From positions 1,426,001 through 1,490,000 of the forward strand of contig NZ_JBFDTP010000002.1 of assembly GCF_040719375.1 (NCBI RefSeq): DNA of 64,000 bases. The letters are read 5' to 3'. Origin of the DNA: Clostridium sp. AN503 (GTDB lineage Bacteria; Bacillota; Clostridia; Lachnospirales; Lachnospiraceae). The notes under the pieces were generated by a model. It saw only the letters and a list, made by a program, of their open reading frames with translations. It was not told the DNA's origin and did no database searches. The position numbers and the translations under genes were made by a program. Shown here piece by piece: positions 16,270 to 23,955 of this stretch. Within the stretch, counting starts at the first letter, position 1. Each line of letters starts with the position of its first letter.

Positions 16270-16618
16270 CCACTTGTACGTGGGGGAGAAGGCGAAGAGG
16301 CGGAGGTTTGCGATCATCCAGGGCATCCGGGAGGAAAGACTTCAGCCTGAGGTCTATGTGATTACACCGCCGCAGAATGGGAATAATATTCTTGATATTT
16401 ATCCTTCGGCCATGCTGCTGTTGCCGCCATACCGGGATGAGGATTATCTGGTGCTTGGGATCGCAGTTACATACTGGGAGGCGCTGGAGGTCGTGCGGCA
16501 GATGGTGGATGATATGTACCGGCAGACCGGCAGATTCGGTTTGGCTGAATTTCTTGAGGTCATGGATGCACGGGAAGAGGACTTTTTGGAGTGGACGCCG
16601 CGTGATGAGGAAAAATGA
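16256..16618 (+). CDS. Uncharacterised small protein, 120 aa
   Basis: Soluble-looking 120-residue protein starting MQWYNHLYVGEKAKRRR. It contains a proline-rich middle (YVITPPQNGNN, MLLLPPYRDEDY) and an acidic C-terminus. No family is recognised. The ATG overlaps the end of the preceding gene by 14 bases in another frame, which indicates translational coupling and probably a physical or functional link between the two products. It is 18 bases from the DUF2953 gene. Confidence 0.75.
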   Translation: MQWYNHLYVGEKAKRRRFAIIQGIREERLQPEVYVITPPQNGNNILDIYPSAMLLLPPYRDEDYLVLGIAVTYWEALEVVRQMVDDMYRQTGRFGLAEFLEVMDAREEDFLEWTPRDEEK

Positions 16619-16636
16619 TCAGTTAGGATTTGACTT

Positions 16637-17563
16637 ATGTTGGCAATCATATTGGGAATATTGAAATTTATCGGGCTGTTGATCCTGGGCATTATCGGGC
16701 TGGTGTTGGCGCTTGTTCTGCTGATCCTGCTGGTGCCTGTGCGTTACCGCGCCCACGGCTCCTATTACGGGACGCTAAAAGGCGCGGCGGGAGTGAGCTG
16801 GCTTTTACATATCCTGTCCTGTCAGGTGACATATGATAGAGAACTGGATATATGTGTCCGGGTGTTCGGCATCCGGCTGGGCGGCAGAAAGCGCAGCGGG
16901 GAAACGGAAAGCGGGGGTCCGGCTGAAAAGCAGGTTGACATCCCGAAAGATGAAGAAGAAAAGGTTGACCTGGAGGCAGGAAAAACGCCTCTGACGGATG
17001 AAAACCAGAGAGATGAAGAACCCCGGAGAAACAAAGAGGTTCGAAATGCTGTAGAGACTCAGGGCGCAGAATCAGCTCAAAGCACCAGGACTACCCGGAC
17101 GGTTAAAAACACCGAAAAGAAACCTAAGTTTTCTTTCCGAAACCCATTTGAAAAAATCCGGGTTACTTTTCGGAGAATCTGTGGTAAACTGAAAACATTA
17201 AAAGATAAAAAAGAGCAGGTTCTTGATTTCCTAAGCCAGGAGGAGAATAAAAACACCTTCCGGCTGCTTAAAAAACAGGTCTTTGCGCTGATCCGCCATA
17301 TTCTTCCGGGGAAGATAAAGGGGTACATCAAATTTGGTTTTGACGACCCTTACACAACCGGACAGGTCTTAACCTGGATCAGTCCATTCTATGGATTTTA
17401 CGCGAAGAAGCTTCAGCTGGTCCCTGTGTTTGACGAGCGGGTACTGGAAGGAGAACTGGATCTGAGAGGAAGAATCCGTTTGGGTACGCTGATTGCGATC
17501 GCCCTTCGGATGCTGTTTGATAAAAATTTTAGAAGATTGCTGAAAAAATGGCGGGAAGCATAA
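16637..17563 (+). CDS. ytfI: DUF2953 (YtfI-like) membrane protein
   Basis: A 308-residue protein with one or two N-terminal membrane helices (about 4-35) followed by a long charged, low-complexity linker (about 95-165). The C-terminal region carries GYIKFGFDDPYTTGQVL, the conserved core of DUF2953. In Bacillus subtilis the DUF2953 gene ytfI sits directly before ytfJ, and the same pair occurs here, 13 bases apart. YtfJ is made in the forespore, so a role in spore germination or the forespore is inferred. The linker is longer and more degenerate than the rest. Confidence 0.8.
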   Translation: MLAIILGILKFIGLLILGIIGLVLALVLLILLVPVRYRAHGSYYGTLKGAAGVSWLLHILSCQVTYDRELDICVRVFGIRLGGRKRSGETESGGPAEKQVDIPKDEEEKVDLEAGKTPLTDENQRDEEPRRNKEVRNAVETQGAESAQSTRTTRTVKNTEKKPKFSFRNPFEKIRVTFRRICGKLKTLKDKKEQVLDFLSQEENKNTFRLLKKQVFALIRHILPGKIKGYIKFGFDDPYTTGQVLTWISPFYGFYAKKLQLVPVFDERVLEGELDLRGRIRLGTLIAIALRMLFDKNFRRLLKKWREA

Positions 17564-17576
17564 AGGAGGAGCTAAC

Positions 17577-17984
17577 ATGGCAGAGAATCAATTTGCAACG
17601 ACGGTGGAGGCGCTGTTTAAAGGGATGGACCAGTTTGTCACCACAAAAACGGTGGTGGGAGAGGCTGTGAAGGTGGATGATGCCATCATCCTTCCGCTGG
17701 TGGATGTGACCTGCGGCATGGCGGCGGGATCCTTTGCTGAGAATGCCAAACACAACGGTGGCGGCGGCATGAGCGCCAAGATGAGCCCCAGCGCGGTCCT
17801 GGTGATCCAGAACGGCGTGACCAAGCTGGTAAATGTCAAGCAGCAGGACGCAGTGACCAAGGTCCTGGACATGATCCCGGATTTTGTGAACAAATTTACC
17901 GGAGGAAAGAAAGAGGACATTTCTGAGGAGGCCATGCAGGCAGCTGAGGAAGTGGCAGGCACGGTCCAGGCCGTGGAGGAATAG
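17577..17984 (+). CDS. ytfJ: GerW-family sporulation protein
   Basis: The 135-residue product has the GerW/YtfJ core: TVEALFKGMDQF, the glycine-rich GGGGMSAKMSPSAVLVI and the following DMIPDFVNKF. Family members are produced in sporulating cells, and the Bacillus homologue affects germination. A TAAAGGAGG site precedes the ATG. It ends the run that began downstream of cinA. Confidence 0.92.
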   Translation: MAENQFATTVEALFKGMDQFVTTKTVVGEAVKVDDAIILPLVDVTCGMAAGSFAENAKHNGGGGMSAKMSPSAVLVIQNGVTKLVNVKQQDAVTKVLDMIPDFVNKFTGGKKEDISEEAMQAAEEVAGTVQAVEE

Positions 17985-18029
17985 AGCTTCGATAGATTGA
18001 ATAGAGTACAGGCCACAGGCATAGTTTTC

Positions 18030-18057
18030 TGGACACCTGCATATGGTGTATTATAAC
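18030..18057 (+). promoter_or_regulatory. Possible promoter of the 45-residue membrane protein gene
   Basis: TGGACA (18030-18035), a 16-base spacer, then TATAAC (18052-18057). A start near 18064 would leave only a short leader before the ATG at 18080. Confidence 0.5.
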
Positions 18058-18079
18058 ACCATTTTATCGGGAGGTCTTT

Positions 18080-18217
18080 ATGAAGCGTGTCTGTGGCCTG
18101 ATGCTTTTTTGTTTCGGAATCGGTATGACCCTGCTTTTATTTATCCCGGAAACCCTGGCAACGCTGGTGTTCATCATCTGTTGTCTGACTCTGGGATATC
18201 ATTTGTTCTGCTGCTGA
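18080..18217 (+). CDS. Small membrane protein, 45 aa
   Basis: The product starts MKRVCGLMLFCFGIGMTLLL and ends LGYHLFCC. It forms two closely spaced hydrophobic helices split by IPETLA, and closes with a Cys-Cys pair. GGGAGG lies seven bases before the ATG, and a hairpin terminator follows. The strong ribosome site, the purely membrane composition and the separate promoter make a real gene likely. I know similar short two-helix proteins ending in FCC from Clostridia, but not their function. Confidence 0.7.
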   Translation: MKRVCGLMLFCFGIGMTLLLFIPETLATLVFIICCLTLGYHLFCC

Positions 18218-18252
18218 AACAGGAGCGGCCGGAACCTTTTTATGAAATGAAA

Positions 18253-18295
18253 GAAGGCTGCCGCGCCGGCGATATCGCCAGGCGTGACAGCCTTT
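18253..18295. terminator. Bidirectional terminator between convergent genes
   Basis: AAGGCTG (18254-18260) pairs with CAGCCTT (18288-18294). A further inner stem around the palindrome GGCGATATCGCC (18268-18279) is present. Flanking A and T residues allow it to act for both the small membrane protein gene (+) and rpmB (-). Confidence 0.65.
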
Positions 18296-18310
18296 AAATG
18301 GTTGCATCCA

Positions 18311-18496
18311 TTATGCTCTTTCTACTAAGCCGGAACGTAAGCAAGAAGTACACACATACATCTTTTTAGCGCCGCCGTTAACCTTAACTTTTACAGATTT
18401 AACGTTTGCTTTCCAGATCGCGTTGGATCTTCTATGGGAATGGCTCACATTATTTCCAAAGTGAGCAGCCTTTTCACAGATTGCACATTTAGCCAT
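18311..18496 (-). CDS. rpmB: 50S ribosomal protein L28
   Basis: The 61-residue L28 belongs to the zinc-binding form: C4-x2-C7 at the start and a CTSC pair near the end. The core NNVSHSHRRSNAIWKANVK is typical. A GGAGG site precedes the ATG on the minus strand, and a good sigma-A promoter is found 55-83 bases upstream. It is transcribed away from asp23, as in many Firmicutes where rpmB lies opposite asp23-yloV. Confidence 0.96.
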   Translation of the reverse strand: MAKCAICEKAAHFGNNVSHSHRRSNAIWKANVKSVKVKVNGGAKKMYVCTSCLRSGLVERA

Positions 18497-18550
18497 GATT
18501 GCACCTCCTTAACCGCTACTTGTTTCTTAATTTAGAAACACAACATATGT

Positions 18551-18579
18551 ATGATAACAGAAGTTTTGACATTTGGCAA
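18551..18579 (-). promoter_or_regulatory. Sigma-A promoter of rpmB
   Basis: On the minus strand TTGCCA (18574-18579) and TATCAT (18551-18556) with a 17-base spacer. Confidence 0.7.
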
Positions 18580-18672
18580 GCAAAATTTGCATTTTTTCCA
18601 AGAAATTTTGGGAAAAATTTTGAACAGACAGATTGGTAAATGATGAAAAACAGGCGGGGGATAAACTTGGAA

Positions 18673-18701
18673 TAGACACAATATCTTGTATGTGGTATAC
18701 T
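18673..18701 (+). promoter_or_regulatory. Sigma-A promoter of asp23-fakA-recG
   Basis: TAGACA (18673-18678), a 17-base spacer, then TATACT (18696-18701). The untranslated leader to the ATG at 18801 is about 93 bases and AT-rich, with no obvious regulatory fold. Confidence 0.7.
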
Positions 18702-18800
18702 GGATTAGTTAAAAGATGTCAAGAATTTCAGATATAAGAATACAGGTTATCAAAGATAAAATAATAGTACAGCATGAAAATATAAATGGAGGGGTTCTAT

Positions 18801-19157
18801 ATGAAGGGACGCATCAATAACAGGCTTGGTGAAATCCAGATCAACTCCGATGTCATTGCGATGTACGCAGGCATGACAGCGGTAGAATGCTTCGGCATTG
18901 TCGGTATGGCGGCAGTCAGCATGAAGGACGGGCTGGTGAAGTTATTAAAGCGGGACAGCCTTGTCCGGGGGATCAATGTGGAGGTGGAGGATAACCATCT
19001 GACCATCGATTTTCACGTGATCGTGGCCTATGGGGTCAGTATCTGTGCGGTATCGGACAACCTGATGTCCAATGTCAAATACAAAGTAGAAGAATTCACC
19101 GGCATGGAGGTTGACAAGATCAATATCTATGTAGAAGGTGTACGAGTGATAGATTAA
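18801..19157 (+). CDS. Asp23/Gls24-family envelope stress protein
   Basis: The 118-residue protein starts MKGRINNRLGEIQINSDVIA and has the family pattern IAMYAGMTAVECFGIVGMA, followed by VEDNHLTIDFHVIVAYGVSI. Asp23 proteins are small, abundant and membrane-associated through partners, and are linked to cell-envelope stress. The ATG at 18801 is chosen over one at 18786, because GGAGGGG lies between them with correct spacing for the second. It is the usual first gene before the DAK2/FakA gene, 13 bases upstream. Confidence 0.93.
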   Translation: MKGRINNRLGEIQINSDVIAMYAGMTAVECFGIVGMAAVSMKDGLVKLLKRDSLVRGINVEVEDNHLTIDFHVIVAYGVSICAVSDNLMSNVKYKVEEFTGMEVDKINIYVEGVRVID

Positions 19158-19170
19158 GGAGGACCTACCG

Positions 19171-20856
19171 GTGAGTGTAAAGGTAATTGACGCCCATCTG
19201 ATGCAGAAGGCATTTCTTGCTGGAGCGAAAGGATTAGAAGCGAAAAAAGAGTGGATTAACGAGTTGAATGTATTTCCGGTTCCGGACGGGGATACAGGGA
19301 CGAACATGACGATGACGATCATGTCAGCGGCCAGAGAGGTGGCGGCGATCGAGGAGCCGACGATGGAGAATCTGGCCCGGGCCATTTCCTCCGGTTCCCT
19401 GCGTGGAGCCAGGGGCAATTCCGGTGTGATCCTGTCCCAGCTGTTCCGCGGATTTACCAAGGAGATCAAGAAGGCGGAGACGGTGGACGTGACCACTCTT
19501 GCCAATGCTTTCGTTCGCGGCACGGAGACGGCCTATAAAGCGGTCATGAAGCCGAAGGAAGGCACGATTTTGACTGTGGCAAAAGGGATGGCGGAAAAGG
19601 CTGTAGAGCTGTCCTCCCAAACAGATGATATCCTGGAGTTTGCCCAGAAGGTCATCGAACATGGCGATTATGTGCTGAGCCAGACTCCCGAGATGCTTCC
19701 GGTATTGAAACAGGCCGGTGTGGTGGATTCGGGCGGTCAGGGCCTGATGCAGGTGGTAAAGGGCGCTTTCGACGGCCTGGCCGGGAAGGAAGTAGACTTA
19801 ACCGTACCTGATTCCGGGGCAGCTGTGTCCGGTGGGAACCGGGGCGGCAGCGCGGCCGGGGCTTCTGATCTCGATACGGCGGATATCCGGTTCGGTTACT
19901 GCACGGAGTTTATCATCAATGTGGAGAAGCACTATGATGAGAAGACGGAGCACTCATTCAAGGCATATTTGGAGTCGATCGGTGATTCGATCGTGGTGGT
20001 TTCCGATGATGATGTGGTGAAGGTGCATGTCCATACCAACGATCCGGGGCTTGCGATCCAGAAGGCATTGACCTATGGTTCCCTGTCGAGGATGAAGATT
20101 GACAATATGCGTGAAGAGCATCAGGAACGCCTGATCCAGAATGCAGAGAAGATCGCCGCAGAGGAAAAGGCAGCCAAAGTCCAGGAGGAGCCTCGGAAAG
20201 CATATGGTTTTATTGCAGTGTCCGTAGGCGACGGACTGGGTGAGATCTTCCGGGGTATCGGGGCGGACTATCTGATCGAGGGCGGACAGACCATGAATCC
20301 CAGCACCGAGGATATGTTAAACGCCATAGAGAAGGTGAATGCAGACACCGTTTACATTCTGCCCAACAACAAGAACATTATTCTGGCTGCGGAACAGGCG
20401 AAATATCTGGTGAAGGATAAACAGATCATCGTAGTCCCATCCAGGACGGTACCACAGGGTATCACAGCCCTGATCAATTTTATCCCGGATTTATCTCCGG
20501 AGGAGAATTTAGAGACCATGGTCCGTGAGATGGAGCGCGTGAAGACCGGACAGGTGACTTATGCCGTCCGCAATACGATGATCGACGATATGGAGATCCG
20601 GGAAGGCGACATCATGGGACTGGGCGATCAGGGAATGCTGGCTGTGGGACAGAGCATAGAAGGCACCGCGGTAAATACTCTGAAGGCTATGGTAGATGAA
20701 GATTCCGAGCTGGTGACGATCTATTACGGAAGCGATGTGAGCCGGGAAGAAGCCGACCGCGTGCTTGCCATGGTGCAGGAAGCCTGCCCGGATGTGGAAA
20801 TAGAGCTTCAGGAGGGCGGACAGCCGATCTATTATTACCTGATCTCGGTGGAGTAG
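19171..20856 (+). CDS. fakA: Fatty acid kinase subunit A (DAK2-domain, YloV)
   Basis: FakA phosphorylates fatty acids presented by a DegV-family FakB carrier, feeding exogenous fatty acids into phospholipid synthesis. The 561 residues contain the N-terminal DAK2 nucleotide domain with PDGDTGTNM (38-46) and SLRGARGNSGVILSQ, and a C-terminal DegV-like EDD domain with a LPNNKNI segment. It starts at a GTG with AAGGAGG upstream. No fakB is nearby. It is cotranscribed with asp23 and recG. Confidence 0.92.
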   Translation: MSVKVIDAHLMQKAFLAGAKGLEAKKEWINELNVFPVPDGDTGTNMTMTIMSAAREVAAIEEPTMENLARAISSGSLRGARGNSGVILSQLFRGFTKEIKKAETVDVTTLANAFVRGTETAYKAVMKPKEGTILTVAKGMAEKAVELSSQTDDILEFAQKVIEHGDYVLSQTPEMLPVLKQAGVVDSGGQGLMQVVKGAFDGLAGKEVDLTVPDSGAAVSGGNRGGSAAGASDLDTADIRFGYCTEFIINVEKHYDEKTEHSFKAYLESIGDSIVVVSDDDVVKVHVHTNDPGLAIQKALTYGSLSRMKIDNMREEHQERLIQNAEKIAAEEKAAKVQEEPRKAYGFIAVSVGDGLGEIFRGIGADYLIEGGQTMNPSTEDMLNAIEKVNADTVYILPNNKNIILAAEQAKYLVKDKQIIVVPSRTVPQGITALINFIPDLSPEENLETMVREMERVKTGQVTYAVRNTMIDDMEIREGDIMGLGDQGMLAVGQSIEGTAVNTLKAMVDEDSELVTIYYGSDVSREEADRVLAMVQEACPDVEIELQEGGQPIYYYLISVE

Positions 20857-20868
20857 CGGGGCAGAGGA

Positions 20869-22965
20869 ATGAATCAGGAACCGATTACGAAATTAAAAGG
20901 CATAGGAGAAAAGTCCGGAAGCCTGTTTAAAAAGCTGGGCGTGGAAACCGTTGAGGAGCTGCTGCACTATTACCCAAGGGCCTATGACGCCTATGAGGCG
21001 CCGGTGCCAGTGGGGCAGGTGAGGGAAGGCAGCGTCGCAGCGGTTTCCGGGCAGCTTTTGAAGACTGCCAGCGTGCGCCGTTTCAAAAATATACAGGTGA
21101 TCGTCACGACAGTGAAGGATATGACAGGTGGGCTGACGCTCACCTGGTTTAATATGCCCTATTTGCGGACAACCCTGCAGATGGGCAAGATCTTGGTATT
21201 CCGCGGCAGAGTCGTAAAAAAGAACAACCGGCTGACCATGGAACAGCCGGAGATCTTTGCGCCGGAAGTATATGAAGCAATCATGCATTCCATGCAGCCC
21301 ATCTATGGGCAGACCCGCGGTCTGGGCAATAAAGCCATCACCAAAGCAGTAGCTCAGGCTCTGGAACAGCGGCAGATGGAGCGGGAATACCTGCCGTCGT
21401 TTTTGCGCAACAAATACGAGCTTGCAGAGTATAATTATGCCATAGAGCATATCCATTTTCCCTCTGACCAGAAGGAACTTCTTTTTGCGAGAAAGCGCCT
21501 GGTATTTGATGAATTCTTTTTCTTCCTGCTGGCGGTAAGGCGTCTGAAGGAGAAACGGCAGGACAGGCGCAGTGACTATGTTATGAAGCATGTCCCGGAG
21601 TTGGATGACCTTCAGAGAAGCCTTCCTTATGCACTGACCGGAGCGCAGCAGAAGGTGCTTAAGGAGGTCTGTGAGGACCTGGAGGGTGGACTGGTGATGA
21701 ACCGGCTGGTCCAGGGAGACGTGGGTTCCGGCAAGACGATCGTGGCGGTGCTGGCGCTTTTGCAGGCGGCCTGTAATGGCTTCCAGGGGGCGCTCATGGT
21801 GCCTACGGAAGTATTGGCAAGACAGCATTACGAATCGATCCAGGAGCTGTTTGACCAATACCACATTGAGAAACAGGTGGTGCTGGTGACCGGGTCCATG
21901 ACGGCGAAGGAAAAACGCATCGCCTACGAAAAGATTGCCGCTCATGAGGCGGATATCATTGTGGGGACCCATGCCCTGATCCAGGAAAAGGTACAGTATG
22001 ACCGCCTGGCCCTGGTCATCACAGACGAGCAGCACCGTTTTGGCGTCGGACAGCGGGAGGCGCTTGGCAATAAAGCCGGTGACAGCGCGGCACGCTCCGG
22101 CGATGGGACCAGTTCTGGGACAGGCCCCCATGTACTGGTCATGAGCGCGACGCCGATCCCCCGTACTCTGGCGATCATCCTGTACGGGGATCTGGATATT
22201 TCCATCATTGATGAGATGCCGGCCAACCGTCTGCCCATCAAGAACTGTGTGGTGGACACCGGCTACCGGGATAAGGCTTACCAGTTCATCGCAAGAGAGG
22301 TGGCCGCAGGCAGGCAGGCGTATGTCATCTGCCCGATGGTTGAGGAGAGCGAGATGATAGAGGCGGAGAATGTGCTGGACTACACAAAACTGCTCCGCCA
22401 GAAGCTTCCGGATCCTATCACGGTGGAATACCTGCATGGCAAGATGAAGGGGAAGGAAAAGAACCGGATCATGGAGCGGTTTGCAGCAGGGGAGATCCAG
22501 GTGCTGGTATCGACCACGGTGGTGGAGGTGGGTGTGAATGTGCCCAACGCTACGGTGATGATGATAGAGAATGCGGAGCGGTTTGGCCTGGCGCAGCTTC
22601 ATCAGCTCCGGGGGCGTGTCGGCAGGGGGAAGCATCAGTCCTACTGCATCATGGTCAACTGTTCGGATCAGGACGGCACCCAGGAACGGCTGGATATCCT
22701 AAACCGGTCCAACGACGGGTTTTATATTGCATCCGAGGATCTAAAGCTCCGCGGCCCCGGCGATATCTTCGGGCTGCGGCAGAGCGGCGATATGGAGTTT
22801 AAGCTTGCAGATATCTTTACGGATGCCAATATTTTAAAAACCGTATCTGAGGAAGTAAATGGGCTGCTGGATGATAACCCGCTTCTGGAAGGCGAGGAAT
22901 TTACCGAGCTTAGGAAACGGCTGGAGATATATCTGAAGAAGAGTTATGACAAACTGAATCTGTAG
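20869..22965 (+). CDS. recG: ATP-dependent DNA helicase RecG
   Basis: RecG remodels stalled forks and Holliday junctions. The 698 residues have an N-terminal OB-fold wedge domain, Walker A GDVGSGKT, a DEQH Walker B motif, MSATPIPRTLA motif III and the C-terminal QLRGRVGRG motif VI. Between the DEQHRFG motif and motif III lies a short Ser/Gly/Asp-rich insertion (about residues 403-418) that looks like a family-specific loop. The ATG is 12 bases past the fakA stop. Confidence 0.96.
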   Translation: MNQEPITKLKGIGEKSGSLFKKLGVETVEELLHYYPRAYDAYEAPVPVGQVREGSVAAVSGQLLKTASVRRFKNIQVIVTTVKDMTGGLTLTWFNMPYLRTTLQMGKILVFRGRVVKKNNRLTMEQPEIFAPEVYEAIMHSMQPIYGQTRGLGNKAITKAVAQALEQRQMEREYLPSFLRNKYELAEYNYAIEHIHFPSDQKELLFARKRLVFDEFFFFLLAVRRLKEKRQDRRSDYVMKHVPELDDLQRSLPYALTGAQQKVLKEVCEDLEGGLVMNRLVQGDVGSGKTIVAVLALLQAACNGFQGALMVPTEVLARQHYESIQELFDQYHIEKQVVLVTGSMTAKEKRIAYEKIAAHEADIIVGTHALIQEKVQYDRLALVITDEQHRFGVGQREALGNKAGDSAARSGDGTSSGTGPHVLVMSATPIPRTLAIILYGDLDISIIDEMPANRLPIKNCVVDTGYRDKAYQFIAREVAAGRQAYVICPMVEESEMIEAENVLDYTKLLRQKLPDPITVEYLHGKMKGKEKNRIMERFAAGEIQVLVSTTVVEVGVNVPNATVMMIENAERFGLAQLHQLRGRVGRGKHQSYCIMVNCSDQDGTQERLDILNRSNDGFYIASEDLKLRGPGDIFGLRQSGDMEFKLADIFTDANILKTVSEEVNGLLDDNPLLEGEEFTELRKRLEIYLKKSYDKLNL

Positions 22966-22990
22966 GAAGTTAAAATGTGGGGGGATGACT

Positions 22991-23449
22991 ATGGAGAAGA
23001 ATCAGGAGATGGATGATCGGGCTTTTGAGGCAGCCATGAAAAATGAATCCTTCCGCCAGCTGATGGCGCGGATTGAAAGCTCCAATGCAGGTCAGGAAAA
23101 GTATGCGAAGAAACAATACCGTATGTCGCAGATCACGGCCCTGGCCAGCGTGCTCACCCTGGCATTAGTGCTTTACACATGCTCGGTTTTTATTCCCAAG
23201 GTAAATGTGACCTATGAGAATATGCAGCTTATCATGGAGGACTTAAAAGGGATCACATCGGGGCTTGCCGAGGCTGACATCGGCCAGCTGATCGAGGATG
23301 TGGATAAGCTTGCCGTGGACAGCCAGAAAAATATAGGCGACGCCATGAAGAAGATCAATGACATTGATATTGACGGTTTAAACGCGGCCATCAAGAACCT
23401 GTCGGATGTGGTGGAGCCCTTTGCAAACTTTTTCAACCGCTTCCGGTGA
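22991..23449 (+). CDS. Uncharacterised single-pass membrane protein, 152 aa
   Basis: The sequence has a charged N-terminal cytoplasmic region of about 45 residues, one membrane helix (about 47-68, ALASVLTLALVLYTCSVFIP) and an external helical part with regular hydrophobic spacing (YENMQLIMEDLKGI onward), suggestive of a coiled coil. The GTGGGGGG ribosome site fits the second ATG (22991) rather than the first (22985). It follows recG by 25 bases. The family is not recognised; it resembles methyl-accepting or scaffold-type linkers only in composition. Confidence 0.75.
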   Translation: MEKNQEMDDRAFEAAMKNESFRQLMARIESSNAGQEKYAKKQYRMSQITALASVLTLALVLYTCSVFIPKVNVTYENMQLIMEDLKGITSGLAEADIGQLIEDVDKLAVDSQKNIGDAMKKINDIDIDGLNAAIKNLSDVVEPFANFFNRFR

Positions 23450-23515
23450 GCTACCTGATATGCTGCCATGAAAAATGCTGCCATGAAAATCCGGTGAGTC
23501 CTCTAAAAAAAGTGG

Positions 23516-23544
23516 TTGACAAATCCCGCTAATAGGATTAAGAT
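23516..23544 (+). promoter_or_regulatory. Sigma-A promoter of the T-box/ABC operon
   Basis: TTGACA (23516-23521), 17-base spacer, TAAGAT (23539-23544). Transcription should start near 23551, at the 5' end of the T-box. Confidence 0.85.
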
Positions 23545-23550
23545 ATGACT

Positions 23551-23835
23551 TAATAAAATAAACCGTTGAAAAAGAGGAGTAAGCTTATCAAAGAAATCAC
23601 AGAGAGCCGCAGGTGGTGGGATTGCGGTATGGAAGGATTTGCTGAATGGACTTTCGAGGGCAGTTTTGATACCGCGGCAGTGCTGTGCGGAGGTAGGAAC
23701 TGACGGAGACCACGACCGTTATCTTGTGGCGTATATGTTTGTATGCGATTTAAGTGGGCTTTTGCCAATTTGAGTGGTACCGCGGATCATGTGAATTCGT
23801 CTCAAATACAGGAAACTGTATTTGGGACTTTTTTT
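23551..23835 (+). promoter_or_regulatory. T-box riboswitch, probable tryptophan specifier (UGG)
   Basis: The leader shows T-box landmarks in order. An AGTA-type element is at about 23578. The GAGAGCC...GGTGG part of Stem I is near 23605-23625. The specifier side reads TGAA-TGG-ACTTTCGAG with TGG at 23647-23649. The 14-base T-box core AATTTGAGTGGTACCGCGG is at 23767-23785. A terminator of 13 pairs (23799-23811 with 23816-23828) with a GAAA loop and a seven-T tail ends it. Uncharged tRNA should bind and favour the antiterminator. UGG is the best reading of the specifier by position. The TGGU antiterminator bulge would pair with discriminator A, or only by wobble with the G usual in tRNA-Trp, so the amino acid carries some doubt. 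Confidence 0.9.
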
Positions 23836-23955
23836 GATTTACAGCAAAGATCCCAAGATTCACCAACTGGCAGGGCGTCATAAAAGAGAAAGCAACCACA
23901 TACGTGTTTATTTTATGAAAACACAGAGAATAAAAGATTTCAGGAGGAAAAGAAA

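Noticed and set aside
20893..22635. A 580-codon open frame opposite recG
   Set aside because: It lies wholly antisense to an intact recG, is rich in His/Arg/Leu as expected for a shadow frame and lacks a ribosome site.
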